Assembly (NCBI GenBank): GCA_944989445.1
Contig: CALYLW010000012.1
Coordinates: 3,311,001 to 3,375,000, forward strand
DNA from: Ampullaceana balthica
Taxonomy: Eukaryota > Mollusca > Gastropoda > Lymnaeidae
Direction of reading: 5' to 3'
DNA: 64,000 nucleotides
In this document: one piece after another, positions 1-10,868 of the stretch
Numbering within the stretch: position 1 is the stretch's first letter
Layout of the letters: each line of letters opens with the position of its first letter
Made by a program: the position numbers and the translations under genes
Notes under the pieces: generated by a model
What the model was told of the DNA's origin: nothing
Database searches by the model: none
What the model saw: the letters and a program-made list of their open reading frames with translations, nothing else

Positions 1-1426
1 ACCGTGACAACTAAGCTTAACACATAATGTGACAACTAAGCTTAACACATACCGTGACAACTAAGCTTAACACATACCGTGACAACTAAGCTTAACACAT
101 AATGTGACAACTAAGCTTAACACATACCGTGACAACTAAGCTTAACACATACCGTGACAACTAAGTTTAACACATACCGTGACAACTAAGCTTAACACAT
201 ACCGTGACAACTAAGCTTAACACATACCGTGACAACTAAGTTTAACACATACCGTGACAACTAAGCTTAACACATACCGTGACAACTAAGCTTAACACAT
301 ACCGTGACAACTAAGCTTAACACATACCTTGACAACTAAGCTTAACACATACCGTGACAACTAAGCTTAATACATACCTTGACAACTAAGCTTAACACAT
401 ACCGTGACAACTAAGCTTAACACATACCGTGACAACTAAGTTTAACACATACCGTGACAACTAAGCTTAACACATACCGTGACAACTAAGCTTAACACAT
501 AATGTGACAACTAAGCTTAACACATACCTTGACAACTAAGCTTAATACATACCTTGACAACTAAGCTTAACACATACCGTGACAACTAAGCTTAACACAT
601 ACCGTGACAACTAAGCTTAACACATACCGTGACAACTAAGCTTAATACATACCTTGACAACTAAGCTTAACACATACCGTGACAACTAAGCTTAACACAT
701 ACCGTGACAACTAAGTTTAACACATACCGTGACAACTAAGCTTAACACATACCGTGACAACTAAGCTTAACACATACCGTGACAACTAAGCTTAACACAT
801 ACCGTGACAACTAAGCTTAACACATACCTTGACAACTAAGCTTAACACATAATGTGACAACTAAGCTTAACACATACCGTGACAACTAAGCTTAACACAT
901 ACCGTGACAACTAAGCTTAACACATACCTTGACAACTAAGCTTAACACATACCGTGACAACTAAGTTTAACACATACCTTGACAACTAAGCTTAACACAT
1001 ACCTTGACAACTAAGCTTAACACATACCGTGACAACTAAGCTTAACACATACCGTGACAACTAAGCTTAACAAATACCTTGACAACTAAGCTTAACACAT
1101 ACCGTGACAACTAAGCTTAACACATACCGTGACAACTAAGCTTAACACATACCGTGACAACTAAGCTTAACAAATACCTTGACAACTAAGCTTAACAAAT
1201 ACCTTGACAACTAAGCTTAACACATACCGTGACAACTAAGCTTAACACATACCTTGACAACTAAGCTTAACACATACCGTGACAACTAAGCTTAACACAT
1301 ACAGTGACAGCTAAGTTTAACACATACCGTGACAACTAAGCTTAACACATACCTTGACAACTAAGCTTAACACATACCTTGACAACTCAGCTTAACACAT
1401 ACCTTGATAAACTAAGCTTAACACAT
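1..1426. repeat. 25-bp minisatellite, about 57 units, at an exon/intron boundary
   Basis: Tandem 25-bp units with heads ACCGT, ACCTT, AATGT or ACAGT followed by GACAACTAAG and CTTAACACAT. I count 57 unit starts from position 1 to 1401: about 36 ACCGT, 16 ACCTT, 4 AATGT and 1 ACAGT. The last unit is 26 bp and runs into the F-box gene exon. On the minus strand an ACCTT unit reads CAAG followed by GTATGTGTTAAGC, the same as the true splice donor at 1429/1428. The array continues past the left edge, so its full length is unknown. It fills the start of the intron. Confidence 0.97.
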
Positions 1427-1428
1427 AC

Positions 1429-3436
1429 CTTGAAATGCCACCGATACTCGTCACGCCTGAAATTCTGAGCACAGATGAAGGTATAGATACTGGGGTTTTT
1501 TATCACATACTTGTTGATACACTCAAAGCCGATGTTGACCCCAAGCAATGAAGACAGATGGACCTCTTGTCCTTCCTCTGACTGACAGCCCAGCAGCTTG
1601 TACAGCTGGGTGCCCCCAACATCATGTAGCGTGGACTTTGATCTTGTGCTCGCCTCACTGAACCTGTCTGATGAAAGACTGCTTCTGGTGGAGCGGTCAG
1701 CCGACAGGGATGTTCTGACTGACCTGTCTCCAGAGTCTAATGACCTTATGGATCGCTCAGCGGATACACTAGTCCTTGAAAGGATTTGTGGATCGTTTTT
1801 TTTATCAATCGCAGAATCTCCACTTGACGTGTCACCAATGTTGTTTGTTAAAGAAGATTGTTGTAAGTCATGTTTTGCCTCATCATTCCAAGCTCCTGAT
1901 TCAAGACAACACCCATCCCCCGACTCTGATATTCCTGCTAGTTTACCTTGAGCTGCCGACAATGCATTAGACGAAATTTCCAAAGCACTAATTAAACTGT
2001 CTGTTGTCTCTTTGGTCACACGAAACAAACGACTTCTGATGCTTTCCATTAAGCCTGGGTGGGGCTTGGAAAGATCCCATGGGGCATCAGTTTCATCATC
2101 TGAGACCGTATGTGACGTATCGGCTGAGGCAGCGGGATCAGAATCAAAGGAGGCACTATGATACGTCAGAGGGGCGGCTGGGTACTTCTTAGTCAAAGTG
2201 TTCCTCAGAGTGTGGCGCAGCTTTCGTGGGGCTTGGAGGGATCCTATCAGCATTCGTTGATCTCTCATTGCAAGCCCAACGTCCAACTGTCCACAATCAA
2301 AATATGTCTTCTTTGTTGGCAGTGGCATACGTACACCTTTGTCTTTAGCATGCATGGGCCATCTAAAAGAAAGTAAGAAAATGTATTTGTATGAATATAT
2401 TTTTAAAAAATGTAGTTATGATATTTAATGCTATTACTCACAAGTAAATCACAAGTTAGAAGTATTTTTATTTATTTGTGTATTAGTGCATAATTTTTCT
2501 CTTTCATTGAAAAATAAAAACAATTTATGATATATTGAAAACTCTCTAGTGCAAAACAAAACTGATGTGTTATGTTTTATTAGTAATCTTCAGCTATGTC
2601 ATAGAAAAAAGTAGTGAATCAAATATGAATTAAGCCAATCCTTCTGTTTACAGCTTTATATATGGATTTTTATTACTTTGTAAAATTGTATAGAAATGCT
2701 GACTTAACTTTTTGCAAATAGACCTAGCAACAATAATGTATGGGCATGGCTAAATTTGTGTGCCATCATACTGTGATCCTGCTTGCCATTAGTGGGGGAA
2801 ATAGTGTTTGGTATGGTTTGTTACTTCAAAAATACCTGCACCATTCTTCAACACAGCACACAACACTGGCTGGACAAACAGATAGATGAGCAGCCATCTT
2901 TGATCTTTTCAACGTGTGTGGGCAGCCGTACTCTTTGTTGACACAAGGAACGCGCTCCTCTGGACAGGACAGGACATGCTCCGCTTGCTTGCACTCGTGG
3001 CACCTCCAGCCGCACGCTTCACACTTGACCATGACGCAGGCAGTGACATTGTCAACAAACTGGGAACAGCTGACTTGTCTGCATCTCATACAGTGAGTGT
3101 GCAGGCCTGGGATGTTGGTGCCGACATCTTCCACGTTACTGAAACTAGATGATGAGAAAATAAATAAAGTGCTTCCCATCTTGAAGTATAATACAAGTTC
3201 AACAAAGTAAAAGTTCTGGATAATTTTTTTTTAATGGTTGCATTTTTAAACAGAGTGAAGTTTGTAAACCATAAATATTCAATTTACTTTTGAAGTAAGC
3301 AGAATGATTAAAAAGTTAAATCATGATTAAACACTGATTGAAATTAATGACAAGTCAATAAATTTTAGTTAGTAAATTAATTGTTTAACATATTAGCTAC
3401 TCACCTCTTTTTCTGTGTGAATCCTGAAATTATCAT
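1429..3436 (-). CDS. FBXO30: F-box only protein 30/40-like, 5' part (spliced, continues left of window)
   Basis: Predicted substrate adaptor of an SCF ubiquitin ligase. Coding exons on the minus strand: 3436-3405 (start ATG, inside exon 3447-3405), 3144-2836, 2362-1429. All junctions are GT-AG and phases agree (2, 2, 0). Exon 2 encodes a Cys/His-rich TRAF-type zinc finger, with ERVPCVNKEYGCP and CPASVVCC as in vertebrate FBXO30. The exon 2/3 junction restores an Arg-Trp-Pro that follows this finger in FBXO30. Exon 3 carries QLDVGLAMRDQRML (FBXO30 has QLDMALALQDQRML), a Ser/Arg/Asp-rich linker and YTFICAQNFRRDEYRWHFK. About 425 residues are present; the F-box and C-terminus must lie beyond position 1. 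FBXO30 versus FBXO40 orthology is not settled. The second zinc finger exon acceptor could be 3144 or six bases further in. Confidence 0.88.
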
Positions 3437-3473
3437 TTCTGCTGCCACTGAAATGAAGAGAATTATTTTATAT

Positions 3474-4295
3474 TAGGGCTGTTATCGATTAATTTAAATT
3501 TAACCGTTAACTTTTGAAAAATTATCGATTAATTAATCGATAATTTCGATTAAAACCAAAAATAGAAATTTATGACGTCATTAAACTGAAAATTTCTCAC
3601 GGACATTGAAAATTAAGAATATTTTGAACTAAATTTCATGACAATGTGTTGATACTTGATTGTGCTGAAGGTGGTACGTCAGCGATGTATTTGATCCTTT
3701 AAAAGAGAATTGTTTATGGCAGTGGACACAGTAAACGTTTTCATCATCTTCGACTTTGCCATCCGCAGTTAGCTTAAAAACAACATATTTGCTCAACTTT
3801 CTAGTTATATGTTTAAATTTAACTGCGCTGATGCTGTCACCTGGGCCGTCTTAACGCATAAGCCCGTTGGGCATTTGCCCGGGGGCCCAAGAGCATATGG
3901 GCCCCATGGGAATATGTTTATTTATATATATTATGTATATTCATTTTTTATTCCTGCGGGGGAAGTGCCCAACACTATTTCTTTGCCCGGGGGCCCAAAA
4001 TGGTGTAAATACGGCTCTGGCTGTCAGCCATTTTATAGTTGACGTCTGCCGGTCAACATAAATTAATAAAATAAATTTTAATATTACGCTGGAGATGTTT
4101 GTACGTAAAAATATATATATAAATTATTATTAATTATTAATAATTTATTATTACTAAAAAAAATTTAAAAATATTATAAATATTTTCTTAAATTTTAATT
4201 GAATTTTTATCGATTAAAATTATTTTAATCAATATTTAATCGATAAAATTTTTAACGATTAATGGAGAAATTAATCGATAATTTCCGCAGCCCTA
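3474..4295 (-). mobile_element. hAT element with BED zinc-finger relic
   Basis: Ends TAGGGCTG and CAGCCCTA are flanked by a perfect 8-bp duplication TTTTATAT (3466-3473 and 4296-4303), the hallmark of hAT. Repeated ATTATCGATTAAT motifs lie near both ends. Minus-strand 3800-3657 encodes a BED finger: KLSKYVVFKLTADGK, then YCVHCHKQFSFKGSN and LTYHLQHNQ, with the C-x2-C...H-x4-H pattern of hAT transposases. The rest of the transposase is deleted. A smaller MITE sits inside. It lies upstream of the first coding exon of the F-box gene. Confidence 0.85.
3841..4019. mobile_element. 179-bp hAT-type MITE nested in the BED-finger hAT
   Basis: Imperfect terminal inverted repeats CTGGGCCGTCTTAACGC and CAGAGCCGTATTTAC (the second read from the right end). 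Flanks GCTGTCAC (3833-3840) and GCTGTCAG (4020-4027) match 7 of 8. The interior holds GGGCCC-rich palindromic stretches. It was inserted after the host element. Confidence 0.7.
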
Positions 4296-4707
4296 TTTTA
4301 TATAAAAAAATTCTAGATTAATTTTATAATTGAAATTGACTGTCATTTTTCTGCTTTGTTTTCTATTTAAGCAACAGTTGGGTGTAAAAAAAACTTTTTT
4401 TGTGAATGGCTTTTAATACATTTTTAAAGTGCATCCTCAAATTTAAAAAAAAAGCAAAAAACCTTTTCTTTTTAAATGATGTTTTTATCCTTTTTAATTA
4501 ATTAATTATATTTTTCAAATAGAATTCTTTAAATTCTTATTCCCCATCACTTAGCACCCAAACCTTGACCCAGCTTTCAGGAGCACTAACACAGTGTCAT
4601 CAACTCAGGTGAAGACAGAATCAGCTGAGTAAAGAGTCACGTGGTGTCAATAATGGTTCCATGGTTTATACACAAAATTTGTTACAAATAGGAATTGAAG
4701 GTAGAGA

Positions 4708-5315
4708 CTATGGCGGATTAAGGTGGGGGGGCTGAACGGGCTAAAGCAAGGGGCCCCCGATGATTTAAGGGCCCCCAAAGTTAGTATATTTTATAATAAA
4801 GATAGACAAATATTTACACAATTCGCTGAAAATATGATACATTAAATAAATTAATAAAATTGTTTCTATACTATTATTAATCTGATATCTATTCCAATAC
4901 GAAAGTCTTAAAATAGAAATCGAAAAAACCTGATTTGATTGGCTCACAAAGAGACATTATTAAAGAATATCAATTATATATTTTAAATTGACAAATTTGC
5001 GTCGAGCTCTGGTGGTCTAATTGGATATATATAGGCTTTTGGCGCAAGCGTTTGCGGGATCGATCCCCAGGTCGGGTGTGGCATTTAAAAAATTTTTTTA
5101 TTTTTTAAATTGTCTTTTACAGTCAATTTTACGATACCGGCAAACAGTTATTTCCTCGTGTTCGGTTTTTCATGAATAATCTATTTGGCCGCATAGTTAC
5201 AAGTCACAGTCTTATATTAGCTGCAAGCAATCATTTTATCTAAAGGCACACTGGCTGGATAGGGCCCCAGTTTGAATTGCAGCCAGGGGCCCCGTGCAGT
5301 CTTACTCCGCCCCTG
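4708..5315. mobile_element. hAT-type non-autonomous element, 608 bp
   Basis: Exact 8-bp duplication GGTAGAGA on both sides (4700-4707, 5316-5323). Ends CTATGGCGGATTAAGG and CAGGGGCGGAGTAAGA (right end reversed) form an imperfect TIR, with GGGGCCCC-type subterminal palindromes. No transposase is seen. It carries a tRNA-like segment at 5008-5080. Confidence 0.8.
5008..5080 (+). other. tRNA-like pol III promoter segment inside a hAT element
   Basis: A-box-like TGGTCTAATTGGATA (5013-5027) and B-box-like GGGATCGATCCCC (5056-5068) at tRNA-like spacing. The acceptor ends do not pair cleanly, so this is a tRNA pseudogene or SINE head rather than a working tRNA. Confidence 0.45.
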
Positions 5316-5743
5316 GGTAGAGAGAAAGTCTTTAAAAATTCCAAGTAATTAAAATAAAGTTAAATTTAATATTTGTTTGAAATTCAACTTCTGGGGAGCC
5401 TCAGTTCTTTCCTTAAACTTCCAATGACATGGCATAATGACCTTTTAATCACTGCTAATGGCCAAATTATGGCACCCAAGGCCTGTGTCACCTTTTCCCA
5501 TCTCTATGCAACCCCCTTGAAAAATAAAGTAATTGAGTCAAATTCAATGCAATAGCTGAATTCATAGAAACTCAAATGCATAATTTTTCTATACTGTGCC
5601 TGTTTAAATATTAGTAGTTTTAATTGACAAAAAAAACTATTTTACATTTGGAACAATACATACTCATTATTCATTTATTTCTTGAAAAATGAAATTGAAA
5701 ATAAAAAATTCACCCTATGGTGCCCAAGCCTATCATAGACCTA

Positions 5744-6160
5744 GGGGCCGTCCATAAATGACGTCACGCGATTTTGGCTGATTTTTTACCCCCTCCCTCC
5801 TCGTTACACATTGTCACAAAAAGTTGGACCCCCCTACAATATGACGTCACAAAGCTTTGCCCCCACCCCCCCCTAAAAGCCATTTTTCTATTTGAAAATC
5901 AGCATGTTTCAAATCACTTTTTTGTCATTTAAGTATGTATTTACATGTAGTGTAAAGCTGCACTCTAATATCGTAACACGCATGAAGCCATTTAAAAAGT
6001 CATTAAATAAATTGTAAACAATCAAATATTTAAGCGGAACTTTTATTTGGTATTCGCTTTTTGATGTGACGTCACGTTTTGTAAACACCCCCTCTTCACA
6101 CTTCGTCACAAATGGTCCCCCCTTCCCCCTAGGTGTGCGACGTCATTTATGGATGGTTTC
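5744..6160. mobile_element. GGGGCCGTCC-ended MITE, copy 1 (417 bp)
   Basis: Ends GGGGCCGTCCATAAATGACG and GAAACCATCCATAAATGACG (right reversed) with TGACGTCA boxes near both ends. The flanking 3 bp CTA is repeated (5741-5743, 6161-6163). Same interior as copy 3 at 49601 (for example GCTGCACTCTAATATCGTAA). A 3-bp target duplication suits PIF/Harbinger, but no transposase is present to prove it. Confidence 0.75.
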
Positions 6161-6268
6161 CTAATGAGCATTGGTGTGTACTGTTTATCTTGTCTATTAC
6201 TTTTACAGACCTTTTTCTGTATAGAAGGTTTACATATGACTAGTCATTAATATTAAGATCCATTAAAC

Positions 6269-7015
6269 CAGTGCTGTCCACCTTGCGGCTCTTGAAGTTA
6301 TTTTTAATGGCCCATCACAGGTTATGTATAATTATGTGTGAAAAAAATGTTAATGTAATAATTTAGGTGAAAATATTTTAAAACATAATGATTCATTCAT
6401 TGTTGAAGCTTTATTACTAAACCATATGAGTATGAGAACATTTTGGTAAAAGCAAAGAGAACGGTGCGCTCCATTTATGGTATGTTTGGCTGCTATATTT
6501 GTTTTTTTTCTATTTTAATTTAAAAAATAGACAACTAAATCTAAACCTAACCCAGACCTTAAAACTACAACCTTAATTACGTTTATGGATAAAATAATTG
6601 CACTTATTCCCTTTTCAAGTGTAAAAATACATTTCATTCCCGGAAGTACGCCTCGCTCTGCCATAACAACAATGTAAATAATGTTATTCAGAAGATATAA
6701 TAATACCATTTCACTCTTTGCTTTAGCCAACATTTTATACATGGAAAAGGGGTATCAAAAAATGATGGTGTTGTTATGAGTTAATTGTTTTTCCACTTTA
6801 TTTTGAGAATCATAATAATAATTATAATGATTAATGATCAGTCTGGCTCCTATTGCAAAAGTTAACAAAAATAAAGAAGGGCTAAATCATGTTCGTTATC
6901 TGGAATGGATGGTGTTTAGTACCGTTTACAATGTTTATTTGACAAAGTGAGCTCCCTTTAAAAAGCATCCAATAATTATTGTCTGTATCAATAAGATAGG
7001 ACTTGGACAGCACTG
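6269..7015. mobile_element. hAT-type element, CAGTGCTGTCCA ends
   Basis: Left end CAGTGCTGTCCACCTTGC and right end, reversed, CAGTGCTGTCCAAGTC. These resemble Charlie/Buster-type hAT termini. The 8-bp target duplication is degraded (flanks share only ATTAA). The interior has no recognisable transposase. Confidence 0.65.
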
Positions 7016-7760
7016 AAATTAAGCAACACTGGACTCGTGAATGACTTGTTCAACTTGTTTGTAATAACTAGTTTAGCCTATTAATAATAATAGAGAATAA
7101 TAGTTAATAGCCTAATAATAAGTACTAATAAGTAAGGCTAAGGCTAGCAGCGGACGAGACAATGTCACAATTTCATTACTAAAATGTTCAATTGTTATTA
7201 ATTCTAAGGCAAGGTGAAAAATCTGTTGCCAAATTGATTTGTTTAAAGTTCTTTTAGAAAAAATATATTCATTCACATGCCACTCCCTCCTTACTATTTT
7301 AATTTTATCGAAGTCTTTATTTTTAGATTAACCATCCCAGGTCGACACTTAGGCCTACTTTAACTTACTCATACTCGATCATTATTAAAGACACATAGCA
7401 TTCTACTCTTTTATTTTACTATTGCCCATAAGATTAATCTCCCCACATCTACTTAACTTATCGTTTTACCAATAATAGAAATTCATAGATCAATTCACTC
7501 ATCGATACGACTGTAAAGTATAAGATCACAGTTCACAGCGAGAATTTTTCAAAAATAAATTCTGTCCACTTAGGTTACTCTAATTGCCGAAATGCAGCAT
7601 AAATCTGTGATCAGTCAACGAATTTTTAAAAGCTTTTTTTTTGGTTTAATAAAAAAAGAATAATAATATAATTTTAGTTGTTCCTTTTTAAAATATTAAT
7701 TATACCCATGTTATAACTTCAATTATGTGACTATCAGTGACTATGTCATAGTAATAAACC

Positions 7761-7845
7761 ACACAAACCATAGATAAGCGTAGGACGCAATAATCTTCTG
7801 TATAGAAGGAGTGTCTGTAAACAGATAAGATAAGATAATAATGGA
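7761..7845 (+). mobile_element. Solo LINE/SINE 3' tail with (GATAA)n
   Basis: Matches the 3' tail of the LINE ending at 9359: ACCATAGATAAGC, GGACGCAATAATCTTCTG, TATAGAAGGAG, then AAGATAAGATAA. No coding part precedes it, so it is a severely 5'-truncated copy of the LINE or of the SINE that shares this tail. Confidence 0.75.
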
Positions 7846-7868
7846 ATTCTAAAATTTTGCTACTTAAC

Positions 7869-9578
7869 TACCGTATGTACTCGTTCGCAAGCCGACCTTT
7901 TTTTAATTTTTGGACAAAATCTAGGGGAAAAAGTGGGGGGGGGGTCGGCTTATGAGCGGGTCATAGGTGTTTTCTGCATGGATGTTGAATATCGGTGTTG
8001 TCTTGTTATTGTAGATTATCAATGTCCTTTTCTACATTCTACAAGATTTGACTATCAGAAGCTTTAATATATTATTAAAAATCAGCACTTAAATTATTTA
8101 ATCATTATTTTAATTTTTGTGAACGTTTTAATAAATTGTTTTATTTTTATTTTTTTCAACCACCGATTTTAATGTACGCGCTTTCATCACTGTTTACCAA
8201 ATATTTTTTTTTAAAATACCGGTAACTCTTGCTTAACAAAGAGCATTTGATAAAGTTCACCACCTTAGTTTACTTAAAAAACTTAACTACTTTGGAATCT
8301 CAGGTTCTTTACATCACTGGATCCAAGACTTCCTTTTGGGCAGGGAGCAAACTGTAATAATTAATGGATATAAATCTGCACCAATAAAGGTCAATTCAGG
8401 AGTTCCACAAGGAACTGTGCTAGGCCCCTTACTCTTTTTAATATATATAAATGATTTACCCAACATCTCAACAGGAACAAAAGTTATGTTATTTGCTGAT
8501 GATTGTATAATCTATAGAACAATTAAATCAGAACAAGATAGCAAAATTTTACAAAGAGACCTAGATGAATTGATAAAATTAAAAACTAACTGGAGTATGA
8601 GTTTCCACCCAGAAAAGTGTCAACTGTTAAGAGTAACAAAGAAAAAGAAACAAATAAATTCAAAATATTTCATTCATGGAAAGGAACTAACCCAAACTAA
8701 AGATGCAAAATACCTATGAGTCATAATAAATGAGAGATTATCATGGAATCCCCATGTCAATGAAGTTATTAAAAAATCAAACAAAACCTTAGGCTTTATA
8801 AAAAGAAACCTTTACAAATGTAATAAAGATATAAAACTAAAATGCTATCTCATTTTGGTGAGACCTGTACTAGAATATCTTCTGTATGGGACCCATCCAC
8901 CAAAGAAAACATTGATAAACTAAAAAAAATCCAAAAAGAGCTGCCAGATTCATTACTGGAGAATATTCAAAACTGACTAGAATAACACCATTAGTTAAAT
9001 CATTAAACCTTGAAACACTAGAGGATAGAAGAACCAAGAGTAAAGTAGTAATCATACATAAAGCAATTAACTCTAATTTAGAAATACAACACAAAGATAA
9101 GTTAATACAACCCTCAGATAGACATAAGGATAAAAACACCTTTCTTATTCCGTACGCAAGAACAAACTCATACAAATTTTTGTTCTTCCCATCCGGAATT
9201 CGGGCGTGTAATGGGTTGCCTGAAGAAACCAGGAAGGCCAACACTTTATCAACATTTAAAACTCTAATAAGAATGCAGGACTAAACACAAACCATAGATA
9301 AGCATAGGACGCAATAATCTTCTGTATAGAAGGAGCGTCTGAAACAGACAAGATAAGATAAAGAGCAGAAAGGCACAGATATGCAGTACAAAGTAAACAA
9401 CCATAATGACCGATTTAGCTTGTAGTTTAAAAAAAATATGTACCATTTTTTTTAAAGCTGTCCTATTATTTTTGGGGGGTCGGCTTGCGATCGGGTTATA
9501 CACTTTTAATACTTTTCACTTCCAAAAGTGGGGTGTCGGCTTATGAACGAACGGGGTATAGAATGAGTATATACGGTA
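7869..9578. mobile_element. TIR element with ACCGTATRTACTC ends, interrupted by a LINE
   Basis: Left end TACCGTATGTACTC then GCAAGCCGACC; right end, reversed, TACCGTATATACTCATTC, with GTCGGCTTATGARCG motifs facing each other. TA flanks suggest a TA-targeting DNA transposon. The superfamily is not assigned. A 5'-truncated LINE occupies 8246-9359. Confidence 0.6.
8246..9359 (+). mobile_element. 5'-truncated non-LTR retrotransposon, Jockey/CR1-like reverse transcriptase
   Basis: Begins inside the RT domain: FDKVHH, then WIQDFLLGREQ, SGVPQGTVLGPLLFLIYIND and the catalytic box FADD (LFADDCIIYR). A TAG at about 8718 replaces a codon after KDAKYL, and frameshifts follow near 8880. The C-terminus retains FFPSGIRACNGLPEETRKA and KTLIRMQD before a stop near 9282. 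The 3' tail carries TATAGAAGGAGCGTCTG and (GATAA)n. An 8-bp AAAGAGCA occurs at both ends (8238-8245, 9360-9367) and may be the target duplication. It is dead by stops and truncation. Confidence 0.85.
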
Positions 9579-9669
9579 TTTATTATTATTAGTCACTGAT
9601 CATACTGATCAGAAATGGACAAAGATATGAGTGTGTAACGCAAAAGAACAGGCTTTAATTAAGATATTA

Positions 9670-9839
9670 CAGTCGGACCTCTCTAGGTCGAACTTCCCTA
9701 AGTCGAAAACCTCCCTACATCGAATTGTTAGGTACCGGCCAAATTATGCGCCTATTACGCCATCTTCCCTTACTCTCAAACTCAGTAAGTCCAATTTTTT
9801 TTCCGGTCCCTTTGAGTTCGACTAAGAGAGGTCCGACTG
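9670..9839. mobile_element. 170-bp Tigger/pogo-type MITE
   Basis: Near-perfect terminal inverted repeats CAGTCGGACCTCTC and its complement, flanked by TA (9668-9669, 9840-9841). End sequence and TA target fit the Tc1/mariner-pogo/Tigger group. No coding capacity. Confidence 0.8.
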
Positions 9840-9841
9840 TA

Positions 9842-10868
9842 TAGTATAAGATTGTAAATATATGCCCTGTGGCAACAGGATACAGTTAAAAAGCTCTAGG
9901 TGACATAAGATATTGTTTCATAAATTCACAGATAATCTGGAAAACTGCAGTCATCTGTGCTTATATAACCCATATTAAAGAAAGTAACATAGGCAAATAT
10001 TAAAAAATCACCATTTATTGCAATAAAAAATAATTCCAGATAAATGAAATATTTTATATTATGTACACAAAGCATGAAAACATGACAAAGAGATACATAA
10101 AGAACTTTATCAATAATCATAAAGCCATTTTTTACATATGAAAACATTATAGACATAAAATTAAAAATATAATTTTCAAAGGAACTGCTTTACCTGGATT
10201 CATTTGAAACAAAAACTGCAGATTATATACATGATTCTATAAACTTTTCAACATCATACTCCATCATACTTTTTTCCATCATACTCTTCAAAATTTTCAT
10301 TGTACTTAATGTTAACTATCTATATATTAAAGATTTTTAAAAAAAGAAGAAAATCTAATAAATATATTTGGTGAAAGTTTAAAACTTTCGCTGGAAACTA
10401 CAAATTTAATTTTCATGAAAAAAATAAAATCTGTTTCTAAGGATTTCAATTTCATTGCAACACTTAAGGCCTTCTTAAAAAACAAAAAGTTTACAAGCTA
10501 TATAATAATTTATTGCCAATAGAAACTCAATAATTTACAAGATAGAAATTTATTTAACCTAAAAGATATCACTGTAAGTGTCATTATATACCACTAAATA
10601 TCTGACAATAATAAGTACCAAATTAAACAATAGATGTTTAACAGACATCAGCGACTAACAATCATATTATTACTGTTATGCTACCACAAAAAAGAACATT
10701 TTCTGAAAATATTAAAAGAGCAATTCAAATCAAAGTTAACAAATGAATATTTTTAATTAAAGGCTTATTATCCTGTACTGTTTTGAAACTATACATTGAG
10801 GTTGATATCTTTAAATACAAGTGACTATAAATCTACTGACTTTACTTATTTGAGGAAAAAAAATTATA
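9842..10868. other. AT-rich 3' flank of RAD51AP1
   Basis: No open exon recognised. It probably holds the 3' UTR of the RAD51AP1 gene that reads leftward. One possible minus-strand AATAAA signal is at 10514-10509, but such words are common in this AT-rich stretch. Confidence 0.4.

Noticed and set aside
1..1426. CRISPR-like array
   Set aside because: Units are contiguous with no spacers, in a eukaryotic gene intron.
1598..1951. 117-codon plus-strand frame
   Set aside because: Antisense shadow of the F-box gene exon.
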